From assembly GCA_030522415.1 (NCBI GenBank), contig CM060131.1:6001203-6065202 (forward strand): a stretch of DNA of 64,000 nt. The letters run 5' to 3'. This DNA is from Channallabes apus (lineage: Eukaryota; Chordata; Actinopteri; Siluriformes; Clariidae). Below are positions 59,301 through 64,000 of the stretch, in pieces. The notes under the pieces were generated by a model. The model saw only the letters and a program-made list of their open reading frames with translations. It had not been told where the DNA came from and searched no databases. Position 1 is the first letter of the stretch, and every line of letters begins with the position of its first letter. The translations under genes and the position numbers were made by a program.

Positions 59301-60391
59301 CGACAGGGTCACCCTATCCGGCTCGGCTCCATTGTGAGCTGAAGAGCCGCGGGAGGTCTGGCAGTAAGCTCGCGGTTGTCCTTATCGCGGCGGCCAAAGG
59401 CAATCTCGCCCCTTTGAATTCCCTGTGGCGCGTTCCATTTGCCCCGCTGTTCCGCGTTGTTGCGTGTGCGTCGCAATGTATGGTATGGTAACGTCCAATA
59501 GCCCAACCGACCCTAAGCTACACTCTCCACTGTGTTTTATAGCGATGGGGAGAAGCCCGGGAGGATTAGTGGCGATGCCTCACCAGCCGTGCCTAATTCC
59601 GCGGCCCCGCTCCTTCACACACCTGCAGATAGGGGAGGCCGCCTATCTAGTGAGCTTCAGTGTGAGCGAGGAGCAATATTGATTTGGGCACACGCCCATC
59701 ACAGGCGCACGCCGTGACAACATAGTACATCAAATTCCTGATCAGTGATATTTATTAATAATAAGCATGTTAAATATAAGAAATCTAATAGTACAGTGCT
59801 AGGTAGCTTTGCTACCCTTATATATTGGGTAACATATATGAAAATAGATAATATTCATATTTAACTTTTTTTTTTACAGCTTACGGACGGAATCTTTCAA
59901 TTTCTAAAATCATGTCTTGACAAATAATGCTTACTGTGTTTGAGCCCAAGACTTGCTATTTGCATTGTACATAGTATTTACAGTACCTACTCTTACTCGA
60001 AATGCTGGACTGCATGTGAATGGGTCAACATGGTTTTATTATGCATATATATATATATATATATATATGACATTTTAAACAGGACATATTTTATTTCAAT
60101 ACTGATACAACATAATTCCAGGATCTTCCTAATTATTTAGCTTTGCATTTTGGATGAGCATCTTGGAATAATCAAGAATCTTAATATTGTGCTAAATACT
60201 CTGTCCAGGCTGAGCTTAATACCTCCATCAGCACGCTGGATGTGGTGAATTGTTTTCAGAAGAAGACCGAAAAGGAAGAAGAGGAAGAAATTTGGTTGAA
60301 TCACACTGATGCTGGGGAAACACATCCAGAATCCAGAGCACCGCCTACATTCTTCCAGGCTGTTAATGATAACCAGATACACAAAGAACAA
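19350..60391 (+). CDS. zbbx: zbbx, zinc finger B-box domain-containing protein (N-terminal 230 codons, seven coding exons, 3' end not found)
   Basis: Joining 19350-19408, 19662-19775, 28404-28479, 29275-29326, 30383-30492, 35275-35370 and 60209-60391 gives one open frame of 230 codons; every junction has GT/AG borders and matching phase. The start [17 protein letters not shown], the ELRMETAQL coiled-coil-like stretch, [27 protein letters not shown] and [17 protein letters not shown] are the conserved N-terminal blocks I recognise from vertebrate ZBBX. Zinc ligands are C127, C130, C139, C142, C147, C150, H155 and H163, a complete B-box split over exons 6 and 7. ZBBX is known as a gene of ciliated cells; its molecular role is not well established. 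The intron before exon 8 is 24.8 kb and full of mobile elements. The vertebrate protein is much longer, so further exons are expected downstream. Identity is by recalled family resemblance, not a search. Confidence 0.88.
19662..19775 (+). CDS. zbbx: zbbx coding exon 3 (coiled-coil segment)
   Basis: Acceptor TGCTTTACAG|GAATTT, donor GAGAGA|GTGAGTG. Encodes residues 20-57 and two bases of 58. It is rich in E, K, Q, L and R ([28 protein letters not shown]), typical of the short coiled coil before the B-box in this family. Confidence 0.87.
19776..20924 (+). other. zbbx intron, no recognised element
   Basis: Unique-looking sequence with a T-run at 20655-20672. No open frame of interest. Confidence 0.5.
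21291..21679 (-). mobile_element. Probable solo LTR inside LINE A
   Basis: Read on the minus strand it starts TGTAAGACAC and ends GGACACAACA, with an AATAAA (in AGAATAAACAG) about 100 bases before the end, as expected for the R region of an LTR. It is GC-richer than the LINE repeats it interrupts. No target duplication is clear (TAGGT against ATATA). No coding sequence is present. Confidence 0.45.
22180..22965 (-). pseudogene. LINE A reverse transcriptase C-terminal part, broken
   Basis: [21 protein letters not shown] and [16 protein letters not shown] (about 22390-22510) and [11 protein letters not shown] (about 22200-22240) are the C-terminal signature of fish CR1/Jockey-group ORF2. Upstream, near 22830-22950, the KFADDT-type palm region is readable only in pieces. 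Several frames are used, with no intact product. Confidence 0.7.
22966..24505 (-). mobile_element. LINE B (same group), 5'-truncated, minus strand
   Basis: The 3' end is a short tandem, AAGATTCAAGATTCAAGATTC (22965-22984), then TTTATTTGTCACATGCATAG, a common fish LINE 3' end. It starts exactly where the LINE A palm region breaks off, so one LINE appears inserted in the other. From about 24010 to 24505 are more reverse transcriptase traces; whether these belong to A or B cannot be decided by eye. Confidence 0.7.
23262..23993 (-). pseudogene. LINE B reverse transcriptase, palm to C-terminus (243 codons open)
   Basis: The open frame contains [10 protein letters not shown] (the F/YADD catalytic box, residues 12-21), then [46 protein letters not shown], and the C-terminal [12 protein letters not shown] and [12 protein letters not shown]. 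This is the second half of the RT domain and the C-terminal region of a CR1/Jockey-group ORF2. Upstream fingers and endonuclease are missing or broken. It overlaps nothing of zbbx, lying inside an intron on the other strand. Confidence 0.8.
24509..25082. mobile_element. PIF/Harbinger-type MITE, 574 bp
   Basis: The ends are TGGCGCTTTTCCACTGCATAG and the inverted copy TGCCTCTTTTCCACTGCATAG (two differences). Both sides carry TTA (24506-24508, 25083-25085), the three-base target typical of PIF/Harbinger. Inner repeats with ACGACACGACAC and GTGTCGTGTCG extend the mirror. No coding capacity. It splits the minus-strand LINE: reverse transcriptase traces lie to the left and the RT-linker traces to the right. 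Confidence 0.75.
25086..25400 (-). pseudogene. LINE A/B upstream part (linker before reverse transcriptase)
   Basis: [20 protein letters not shown] (about 25310-25375) is the conserved linker between endonuclease and reverse transcriptase in the same LINE group. It continues the minus-strand LINE on the far side of the MITE. Confidence 0.65.
27343..27691. repeat. Microsatellite cluster (CA, CT, GT, GA)
   Basis: (AC)n 27343-27423, (CT)n about 27457-27491, (GT)n about 27492-27525 and (GA)n 27663-27691. Confidence 0.95.
28045..28080. repeat. (CT)n microsatellite
   Basis: A CT tract ending in a run of C, within a longer pyrimidine-rich region. Confidence 0.9.
28404..28479 (+). CDS. zbbx: zbbx coding exon 4
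   Basis: Acceptor CCTAACAG|GAAGAA, donor TTTAAAAAA|GTGAGG. It completes residue 58 and encodes up to residue 83 ([15 protein letters not shown] then a lysine-rich end), ending in phase 0. The HWKS block is conserved in ZBBX. The preceding intron (19776-28403) holds the LINE nest. Confidence 0.8.
29275..29326 (+). CDS. zbbx: zbbx coding exon 5
   Basis: A short 52-base exon after a long T tract (acceptor TTTTTTAG|AATGCC) with donor GCCGG|GTACGT. Encodes [17 protein letters not shown] and one base. Its basic, hydrophobic-alternating pattern matches the KVKLKVLK block of ZBBX. Confidence 0.8.
29327..30382 (+). other. zbbx intron 5, no recognised element
   Basis: Plain AT-rich intron. Confidence 0.55.
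30383..30492 (+). CDS. zbbx: zbbx coding exon 6 (first half of B-box)
   Basis: Acceptor GTGTTCAG|AGAGAG, donor GGATTG|GTGAGT. Encodes residues 101-137, including [16 protein letters not shown]. Cysteines 127 and 130 are the first B-box zinc ligands. It ends in phase 0. Confidence 0.88.
30795..30835. repeat. (ATCC)n microsatellite
   Basis: About nine TCCA units in zbbx intron 6; a second short TATCCATCC stretch lies near 31088-31117. Confidence 0.9.
31500..31615. repeat. (TG)n / (TGCC)n microsatellite
   Basis: Interrupted TG repeats, four TGCC units near 31550 and a (GT)n tract at about 31580-31613. Confidence 0.9.
32090..32400 (+). pseudogene. Mariner-like transposase relic
   Basis: ELLTDPY (about 32309-32330), then after a one-base slip [16 protein letters not shown] (about 32331-32377), matches the catalytic signature around the last Asp of mariner transposases (SPDLAPSDFHLF). 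The upstream sequence is only weakly readable and no terminal repeats were found. Confidence 0.55.
32480..33385 (+). other. zbbx intron, no recognised element
   Basis: Unique-looking DNA; nothing supported. Confidence 0.45.
33390..33695 (+). mobile_element. tRNA-derived SINE, diverged
   Basis: ACATTGTGGTGCAGTGGGTAGCA, TTCCTCACAGCTCCAGG, CATTTTCAAGGTTCTCCTG and the tail AATAAATGAAAGAAAAAG follow the SINE layout. Confidence 0.55.
34115..34581. repeat. Microsatellites (GT)n, (GA)n and (CA)n
   Basis: (GT)n 34115-34153, GA-rich 34195-34233 and (CA)n about 34520-34581. Confidence 0.95.
35275..35370 (+). CDS. zbbx: zbbx coding exon 7 (second half of B-box)
   Basis: Acceptor GTTCAAAG|GTGTGT, donor ACCATGCAG|GTGAGA; 32 codons, phase 0 on both sides. 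It carries CAEC, DYCVSC, FH and the final H of the B-box (residues 138-169). The polypyrimidine tract is weak, but the joined protein matches the family exactly at this boundary. Confidence 0.9.
35984..36695. mobile_element. Non-autonomous hAT element, 712 bp
   Basis: The ends are TACGGCTGCAAC and GTTGCAGCCCTA (11 of 12 mirrored). The perfect 8-bp target duplication CATATATT lies at 35976-35983 and 36696-36703. Sub-terminal ATAATCGATTAG-type words are mirrored near both ends. It has no transposase. It lies in the large intron of zbbx. Confidence 0.92.
37010..37130. repeat. Fragment of a dispersed fish repeat
   Basis: GGTGCTAGGCCACCACAAAA, CTTTGGAACTGTACTTTTA and GGACACCATTCCTTC follow a dispersed fish repeat I recognise only loosely. 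Confidence 0.3.
37140..37960. mobile_element. Relic of a DNA transposon, possibly pogo/Tigger-like
   Basis: The right end region (37840-37960) with GAGTGCTTTGATATGCAAGC, AGGAACGAATTATGCTC and CCAAGGTTTAACTGTG resembles the terminal repeat of a common fish TIR element that reads CCTTGG...GCATAATTCGTTCC from outside. The left terminal repeat is missing. A (CTCCT)n tract lies at about 37709-37740. Classification is uncertain. Confidence 0.35.
38637..38667. repeat. (CA)n microsatellite
   Basis: A CA tract within a wider CA-rich area, 38510-38670. Confidence 0.9.
39150..39390 (+). mobile_element. SINE 3' half
   Basis: ATTGGCTACTTTAAAATTGCC, GCCCTGTTATCGACTGGCAT, GCTCCAGATCCACCAGC and an AATGAATGAATA tail match the 3' half of the SINE at 58015. 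Confidence 0.5.
41505..42279. mobile_element. hAT-like MITE nested in the TTAA element
   Basis: The ends TAGGGATGTAACGGTA and TACCATTACATCCCA are mirrored, the form of a common fish hAT family. ATACCGTACCGTGCCATTC and AATACCGTCGTACCGC are inner mirrored words. The flanks TGGTAACT and TGTTAATT agree at six of eight bases, a possible decayed target duplication. Confidence 0.65.
42288..42390. repeat. Tandem repeat of about 31 bp, three copies
   Basis: Copies contain GCGATGTAGAACGTGGGCGG, GCGACGTAGAACGTGGGCAG and GCGACGTAGAACATGGGCGG, joined by GGTTGTTC or AGTTGTTT. It lies just inside the right part of the TTAA element and is CpG-rich. Confidence 0.85.
43127..43167. repeat. (GA)n microsatellite
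   Basis: A GA tract of about 40 bases. Confidence 0.95.
43305..43465 (+). mobile_element. tRNA-derived SINE, 5' half
   Basis: GGTGTAGTGGTTAGCACTGTC, CTCCAGGGTCCGGGTTTGATTC (tRNA-like B box), GGAGTTTGCATGTTCTCCCC and TCCGGTTTCCTCCCACAGTC with AAAGACATG are standard SINE blocks. Confidence 0.75.
43860..44353. repeat. Unclassified repeat family, copy A part 1
   Basis: Shares GTCAGATTAATG, TATAAGCTACATAGCCTTTA, GTGAAAAATATATACTTA and AAAATGTCTGCTTTTATA with 55918-56240 in the same order and strand. It is interrupted by the Gypsy element at 44354 and continues at 49436. Confidence 0.7.
44354..44736 (-). repeat. 3' LTR of the Gypsy element
   Basis: Minus-strand TATAAAAG at 44669-44662; the 11-base word GCTCAGTCATT begins at 44638, 31 nt downstream of the first T of the TATA box. 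Confidence 0.93.
44693..45190 (-). pseudogene. Gypsy integrase C-terminus with chromodomain
   Basis: [15 protein letters not shown] and [18 protein letters not shown] (about 44925-44820) are a chromodomain with the aromatic residues Y, W and W that bind methylated histone tails in the family. This places the element among chromoviruses. The segment before it ([12 protein letters not shown] GPY/F motif) is frameshifted near 45130. Confidence 0.9.
45255..45752 (-). pseudogene. Gypsy integrase catalytic core
   Basis: [12 protein letters not shown] (first Asp), [18 protein letters not shown] (second Asp) and [20 protein letters not shown] (Glu) form a complete DDE set in one 165-codon open stretch. 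The domain inserts element DNA into the genome. Frame breaks lie on both sides. Confidence 0.92.
45960..46877 (-). pseudogene. Gypsy RNase H and integrase N-terminal part
   Basis: [20 protein letters not shown] (RNase H first Asp), [20 protein letters not shown] (Glu) and [16 protein letters not shown] (second Asp) follow in order, then the [16 protein letters not shown] linker. The integrase zinc domain starts with [10 protein letters not shown]; its second half, with a CPVC pair, is read in another frame at about 45885-45915. Confidence 0.88.
46442..47398 (-). pseudogene. Gypsy reverse transcriptase
   Basis: An open stretch of 318 codons starts in the RT domain ([20 protein letters not shown]), with [35 protein letters not shown] (first catalytic Asp), [17 protein letters not shown] and [11 protein letters not shown] (catalytic DD). 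The normal RGAYN/RSAYN motif reads WSAYN. The frame is lost near the RNase H start. It copies element RNA into DNA in the family. Confidence 0.9.
47464..48120 (-). pseudogene. Gypsy protease region
   Basis: [20 protein letters not shown] (about 47940-47880) is the aspartic protease active-site segment. The expected D-S/T-G triad reads D-S-R, so the third residue is changed and activity is unlikely. [12 protein letters not shown] follows as the conserved protease flap-to-end block. The first 20 codons of the open stretch read gag knuckle DNA in another frame and are not part of the protein. Confidence 0.8.
48087..49044 (-). pseudogene. Gypsy gag, frameshifted
   Basis: It starts [20 protein letters not shown] at 49044, inside the proposed primer-binding site, with a heptad-like helix ([20 protein letters not shown]) after it. 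A frame change falls in a run of C near 48850. The capsid part then reads with [18 protein letters not shown], followed by an in-frame TAG (about 48560) and [21 protein letters not shown] zinc knuckle, [14 protein letters not shown], lies at 48128-48087. Gag would package the RNA in a cytoplasmic particle. This copy is not translatable as one protein. Confidence 0.85.
49035..49045 (-). promoter_or_regulatory. Putative self-priming primer-binding site
   Basis: On the minus strand AATGACTGAGC lies one base after the 5' LTR. It is the exact reverse complement of GCTCAGTCATT in the LTR at the expected RNA 5' end. In Tf1 and related chromoviruses the first 11 bases of the transcript prime reverse transcription at such a site in place of a tRNA. 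Function here is inferred from this match and its position. Confidence 0.7.
49047..49430 (-). repeat. 5' LTR of the Gypsy element
   Basis: Minus-strand TATAAAAG at 49363-49356; GCTCAGTCATT at 49332-49322. U3 would be 49430-49333 if transcription starts at 49332. Confidence 0.93.
49436..50640. repeat. Unclassified repeat family, copy A part 2
   Basis: TGAATTATTAAAATGGCCAG and CAGTCAGTTTCCTTCCTGTT match 56530-56565. GTTGAGCGCTGATTAGACT near 49797 matches near 56303. A sub-repeat with CGGCATATTTAGAG and GCCCGCGAGAGGT (49501-49530) recurs at 50474-50505. Confidence 0.65.
50262..50322. repeat. (GT)n(GA)n microsatellite
   Basis: GT tract followed directly by a GA tract. Confidence 0.95.
51389..53920 (-). 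pseudogene. L2 ORF2: endonuclease C-terminal half and complete reverse transcriptase
   Basis: The apurinic-type endonuclease part has [29 protein letters not shown] (Asp and Asn) and [11 protein letters not shown] (catalytic Asp-His), 53920-53204. One in-frame TGA at 53206-53204 separates it from the 598-codon RT stretch; the frame is continuous across it. RT residues (from 53185): NYRPISNLP 157-165, [13 protein letters not shown] with D229, [10 protein letters not shown] 286-295, and YADDTQLY with the catalytic DD at 321-322. C-terminal [13 protein letters not shown] and [15 protein letters not shown] are typical of L2. The enzyme nicks target DNA and copies its RNA in the family. Confidence 0.93.
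53808..54038 (-). pseudogene. L2 ORF2 start, endonuclease N-terminus
   Basis: [20 protein letters not shown] (about 53920-53865) is the first strand of the endonuclease with the catalytic Asn. It stops soon after; the following block with the catalytic Glu (TETW-type) is absent, and the next readable part, [11 protein letters not shown], is in another frame. A deletion of the order of 100 codons is inferred from the family layout. Confidence 0.8.
54135..55056 (-). pseudogene. L2 ORF1: coiled coil plus SGNH/GDSL esterase
   Basis: The start MSVVILPLS at 55056 is followed by a strong heptad helix ([20 protein letters not shown]). A Pro/Ser/Arg-rich linker leads to a one-base slip in a CCC-rich tract near 54695. 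The second part carries [11 protein letters not shown] (block I Ser), [10 protein letters not shown] (block III) and [11 protein letters not shown] (block V Asp-His), the complete catalytic set of an SGNH hydrolase. Esterase ORF1 proteins are known in CR1 and L2 elements; lipid or membrane interaction has been proposed. Confidence 0.9.
55355..55640 (-). mobile_element. 5'-truncated non-LTR element, RTE-like 3' end
   Basis: [40 protein letters not shown] and [14 protein letters not shown] (55630-55384) are the C-terminal end of a common fish LINE ORF2, often grouped with RTE. It ends in AAGAAGAAAG-type 3' sequence. Only about 290 bp are present, just outside the L2 5' end. Confidence 0.75.
55900..56640. 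repeat. Unclassified repeat family, copy B
   Basis: Matches copy A in the same order. It also repeats inside itself: GTGAACTTGAGCGCGTCAGAA (56071) and GTGAACTTGAGCGCATCAGA (56484), and TGAGCGCTGATTAGACT / TGAGCGCTGATCAGACT (56303, 56606), so the unit is about 300-410 bp. Confidence 0.65.
56653..57217 (+). mobile_element. Solo LTR of a Gypsy-type family, 565 bp
   Basis: It starts TGTCACGGCGTGCGCCTGTG and ends CCCATTACA, with AATAAA at about 57134 some 80 bp before the end and a TATAAAA at about 56802. No clear target duplication (CAATA against GATAC). It is a relative of the inverted copy at 58935-59719. Confidence 0.6.
57375..57545. repeat. Decayed palindromic MITE-like sequence
   Basis: TTGGGTCAAAATAACCCAACC at the left and TTTTGACCCAGC at the right, with CATATGACCCAACATG between. 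It resembles fish MITEs built on TTGGGT; borders are unclear. Confidence 0.35.
58015..58235 (+). mobile_element. SINE 3' half
   Basis: TGTAGATTAGGCTAATTGCC, GGATTGGCACCCTGTCTAGAA and GATAGGCTCCAGGACCC then an AAAGATGAGTGAA tail match the common fish SINE. Confidence 0.65.
58385..58800 (+). pseudogene. Gypsy integrase fragment
   Basis: Traces in different frames: zinc-domain residues near 58438-58460 (CDCQKQ), [12 protein letters not shown] at about 58538, [20 protein letters not shown] near 58602-58660, and [20 protein letters not shown] near 58687-58746, where the second catalytic Asp should stand before RGPQF but Y-C-G is read. Frames change at least twice. It may be the interior of the element family whose LTRs lie at 56653 and 59719. 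Confidence 0.7.
58935..59719 (-). mobile_element. Solo LTR, same family as 56653 but inverted, about 785 bp
   Basis: Read on the minus strand it starts TGTCACGGCGTGCGCCTGTG, shares CCCAAATCAA, TAGATAGGCGGC and GTCCTCCCTCCTTTAACCC with the + copy, and ends ATATCACA. The middle is longer and GC-rich. The inner border is uncertain. Confidence 0.55.
60049..60068. repeat. (TA)n microsatellite
   Basis: A short TA tract 140 bp upstream of zbbx exon 8. Confidence 0.9.
60209..60391 (+). CDS. zbbx: probable zbbx coding exon 8
   Basis: Acceptor TCTGTCCAG|GCTGAG, donor AAAGAACAA|GTGAGA; 61 codons without a stop, phase 0 at both ends, so it joins exon 7 directly. It starts [19 protein letters not shown] and is then acidic (EKEEEEEIW) and polar to the end. 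The LDV..F.K pattern resembles the segment after the B-box in vertebrate ZBBX, and FFQAV near the end resembles a later conserved block. An unrelated chance exon is possible but unlikely given the splice sites and phase. Confidence 0.7.
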
Positions 60392-60407
60392 GTGAGACAC
60401 ACAAACA

Positions 60408-60448
<41 letters not shown>
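60408..60448. repeat. (CA)n microsatellite next to exon 8 donor
   Basis: It begins about 17 bp after the zbbx exon 8 donor. Confidence 0.95.
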
Positions 60449-61529
60449 CACGCATTTATGAACTTTCACCTTTCATCTCAATATAATTCTTGTGTTTCAA
60501 ATGCACTGAAAAATCAAAAGGAAACAACCAAACACCACTCAAAGTAAAGTCAATAGATGCACTTAGCTGAAAGAAGCACTTAGCTAATAGTTTTTATTCT
60601 GTATAGCATGCATTACGCAGAGTAAGATGGACTAGTAGAAATCATTCTTAAATAAAAGTGTTTAGTCTATATTCAGTAACTTGTATTATGTTTTACACTA
60701 GGTAGCCTTCTTGTTCTGTTTAGCAGTTTTTGTTTAATACTTAGGTTACTATTAATTACAACAAATTAGTTATGTTAGTTAGGTTAACACTATTTTAGCC
60801 CTAGGCTATCAAATTCCAAAATTGCATAAAAACATTTTTAGAGAAAGGATTTCGTGTAAAGTTTTAAAGTTGCGTAATTGAATAAGTGAGTTGCTCAGTC
60901 TTCAATAAGCTTTTCTGGTGCCAACTGAGACTCAGACAAACACGTTGTCTGTCCGAAACGTCTCTGTCACCAAACGTCTGTGCCATTGACATTAGTTACT
61001 ATAAAGAACATAAACCATTGTAAAATGTCCTGGTGAAATCCTGAAGTACAAAAGAGTGGACGTTGGACAGATGTTTATCCAGAGATGAACCAGAGTGTTG
61101 GTTCAAGTTTCTAAATTAAGTTGGTTCAAGAACATTATATGAGAAAATTCTCTTACATTGAGATGAGTGGTCAAATTTAATTATTTTTTATGAACATAGG
61201 CAGACAAACATTAGTAATATTACAGTGGTCAACTACAATTGGTAAAAAGGTTAACCAATCACCAGGGATTAAGCAAAAATAATCACCAACACCCACCAGC
61301 CTTCCACCCTTTGTTTATCTTCATATTTAGGCTCATAATTATGCTGACTTTCAGATGGTTTCTTTTTCTACATATGCTCATTGTGCAGAAGTTAGTAAAC
61401 TGCAAGGGAATACCGTAAAAAAACATTGTTAGGTCTGTCGATAAATAAGAACACAGGAGACGAACTCTGGAGAGCATGACTTGACTCTTTTTATTTTACA
61501 TTTTCTCCTCTTCTCAGCATCTCATTCAG

Positions 61530-61605
<76 letters not shown>

Positions 61606-61759
61606 CTGCAGCTCATTTTTTCCATATGCTTTCCTGTGTCTCTCTTCCTGGAACACACAAGGAAAAAAACAACCATGTTTATTAACTGCAGGTTCACGCC
61701 CATTTATTGAATTACTCACTTCATCTACTGGACACCACCCCTGCCCCCACACACAGTGA

Positions 61760-61808
<49 letters not shown>

Positions 61809-62400
61809 GTAAAGTACCTCGATGCCAATGGGTGATTTGCACGTTGGCATTTTTCATGCGGTGGAGCCACTGGAGGAAGCCTGGTCCAAACAGAACAATG
61901 TGTGGAGTCAGGGCTAACTGCCGCTTTTTGATTTCAGAACTAAATATTGATGGGCATCTGAAGATACCTGTGCATGCACTTCACCTTCACCCATTATGCT
62001 TTATCAAATTACTTGCCAATAATCAAGCCTTGGTGGATTAAGATTTGATTACCGGCTCAATCCAGTAGTACATGATATGTACTCACTATACAGATATTTT
62101 TGACATCCCAGCTTGATATTTCACTAGGGAATCTAATAAGTATTCCCAATCCAGTGATGAAACACTGGAAATGCTTAGGCTTGTCAAAGCACAAAAAAGG
62201 CTGGCTAGGCCTTACCCTTGCACTACTTTTTCCCTGAGTGACCATTGAGGCAGAAAATACATGAGATTGGAAAATGGATGGTGACGGAAGGATCAGGAAT
62301 GAAATGACTAAATCAGAGCCTGGTCAGAATTAAGGATTTTGTAAAGACAACCCCTCAATTCCATGGAGCAAGGGCGCATTTATAATGCAGTGGAGCTGAC
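60449..62400 (+). other. Presumed zbbx intron; microsatellites only
   Basis: (CA)n at about 61536-61603 and (TA)n at about 61761-61806. No exon with the needed phase 0 start was found; the candidate acceptor at 61937 reads a stop at once in that phase. Confidence 0.5.
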
Positions 62401-63370
62401 TATTCAGAAACAGAATGGGGTTAACACTAGAAGCGCCGTGCCAGTGTCACCTATTTATAATGCGCTTCAGCGGTCGTTTCACCGCCTATTGTTTTGAATG
62501 GGAAGCTGTTGCTGACACACAATGATCGCTAGATGGCGCCTTCACTCAAAGCAAATAGTTTTAACTTGCACTTGGACAATGCACCATTCATTCCCACGTT
62601 GATAATCATCTGTATTTTTTTTCATATTCAACTGAGAAAACCTACTACAGAATCTTTAAGGGGACAACGGAAGAGAAAAAAATGGCAGAAGAAAAAAAAC
62701 AAGTCCTATTTTGCATTATAACCCAAAGTTTTTGGCATTACTTTTATCTGTCGTTTTTTCTCCTCCTTTGTCCATTTAGGGGCTTCATATTATAACAAAA
62801 AGGAAAGCTGTACTTAATTTTATATCGTTTTGAGAAAATCCATTAGTTCGTTCATTTTATTTGAAGCTTCTGAAACTTCGGATGTTTTTTTTTTGGTTAG
62901 ATTAGTTCTGAACTCGCTTCCGTGAAACTATCACTAAAACAATGAAATGAGCCCTCCTGAGGATATAAAGCTTTATTATTGTGTTTGAATAAATAATCAG
63001 ATCTACCACAGCAGATAATAAACTATGCTATGTCATAACCGAAGCAAACACCACGATTATGCCTCGTTTCGTTCGACGGGAACGTGGTTCACTTGGCCAC
63101 GGTGTATTATAACCCTGTGGAATGTTTCACTGTTTATGCTCACATAAGAGTAATAAAAGCGAGTGAAATGTGGAAATGATGTGTGGCAACTCAATGAGAA
63201 CTAAACCAAAGATTTCGGTAACTCCACTGAGTGTAACATCTGCATAGTTACACTGAAGATCTTCACTTTTCACTTTTTTTTCACCTCACAAAAAAAAGCT
63301 GTAATTTGTTTGATTATATTTAGAATTTTTATAACAGTAGAAGAAGTACGCGCGAGCACGCACACACATA

Positions 63371-63441
<71 letters not shown>

Positions 63442-63920
63442 TCACACAGACACACACACTCCCCTGAGCCCTCGGGAAGCATCCAATCACCGTCGGTATA
63501 CAAATGAGTCAAGACGTAGCCTAACGTGGTGTCGTGTCGGATTTCAGCGGTCACGGAGTGGGAAGACTTTGAAGAAGCTGCAGTGACAGTGAACAGCTGA
63601 ACAACTTCACTTTTCCGTTTACCTCTGAGAAAAAAAGCTGTATTTTGTTTGTTTATATTTAGGATTTTTATAGTAGCAAGAGAAAGTTATAGTTTGGTCT
63701 GTACTGTAGTTCGCACCCTTGTAGAGAATAAATAAATGAATAACACCTTCATATCCCCTCTCAAGAGAGTGCCATAGTCCATTGTTAGTTTTAATGATTT
63801 GGCTGAAACTAATTATCACTACGTAAGTACCCTAACAGCATTGAACATGAGTTTCAGCTGAACCTAATTCTATACTTGTAACAGAAAATGTAGATGCAGA
63901 TTTCAAATGTGTATTTATAT

Positions 63921-63959
<39 letters not shown>

Positions 63960-64000
63960 GTGTGTGTAGGCTCTACGCAGGGGCAAGAGAGGGAAGCGCA
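62401..64000. other. Unique DNA with a 344-bp tandem duplication and microsatellites
   Basis: (CA)n at about 63357-63440 lies between two related segments: CTTCACTTTT...AAAAAAAGCTGTAATTTG (63261) and CTTCACTTTT...AAAAAAAGCTGTATTTTG (63605). (GATA)n lies at 63921-63959. No gene supported. Confidence 0.55.

Noticed and set aside
61937..62041. Possible zbbx exon after GATTTCAG at 61937
   Set aside because: Exon 8 ends in phase 0, and this start reads AAC TAA in that phase. No good donor follows.
62418..62445. piggyBac-like end (TTAACACTAGAAGCGCC)
   Set aside because: No mirrored partner with TTAA was found downstream in the window; a single end is not enough.
63357..63507. Thr-His repeat protein
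   Set aside because: Translation of a CA microsatellite. The same applies to the other Thr-His and Val-Cys frames at 7920, 16080, 27340, 31580, 60410 and 61540.
1..64000. CRISPR arrays, operons, bacterial or phage genes
   Set aside because: The repeats are microsatellites and transposon ends, the gene has introns, and no prokaryotic signature is present.

Overview
This is animal nuclear DNA, almost certainly from a teleost fish. The evidence is AT-rich unique sequence with long CA/TA/GA microsatellites, Tc1-like transposons, an L2-type LINE whose first ORF carries an SGNH esterase, a chromodomain Gypsy element, hAT and PIF/Harbinger MITEs, and tRNA-derived SINEs. The repeat flavour suggests an ostariophysan such as a catfish, but this is a guess. 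I see no bacterial genes, CRISPR arrays, rRNA or tRNA genes.

The only host gene I can support is a multi-exon zbbx (zinc finger B-box domain containing) gene on the + strand. Seven coding exons, at 19350-19408, 19662-19775, 28404-28479, 29275-29326, 30383-30492, 35275-35370 and 60209-60391, join in consistent phase with GT/AG borders into a 230-codon N-terminal part. The 3' part lies beyond the window or was not recognised. The promoter region (18850-19035) has a CCAAT box, a TCTCGCGA motif and a perfect RFX X-box, which fits a ciliary gene.

Layout: 1-3770 is a nest (inverted-repeat element, solo LTR, Tc1 copy). 3770-18800 is intergenic, with a LINE fragment, a second Tc1 copy, a Tc1 relic, SINEs, an L2 tail and a large inverted repeat. 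18850-19408 holds the zbbx promoter and first exons. 20925-25400 (intron) holds nested minus-strand LINEs broken by an LTR and a PIF/Harbinger MITE. 25400-35370 holds zbbx exons 4 to 7 with plain introns. 35371-60208 is a 24.8-kb intron packed with mobile DNA: a 712-bp hAT, a TTAA-flanked element with an inner hAT, a complete Gypsy chromovirus (44354-49430), a nearly full-length L2 LINE (about 50690-55340), an RTE-like tail and two opposed LTRs. 60209-60391 is zbbx exon 8. The remainder is unique DNA with microsatellites.

The most interesting signal is in the Gypsy element. Eleven bases next to its 5' LTR are exactly complementary to eleven bases of its own LTR that start 31 nt downstream of the first T of the TATA box, i.e. 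at the expected transcript 5' end. This is the arrangement of Tf1/sushi-type self-priming. The gag ATG lies inside that primer-binding site.
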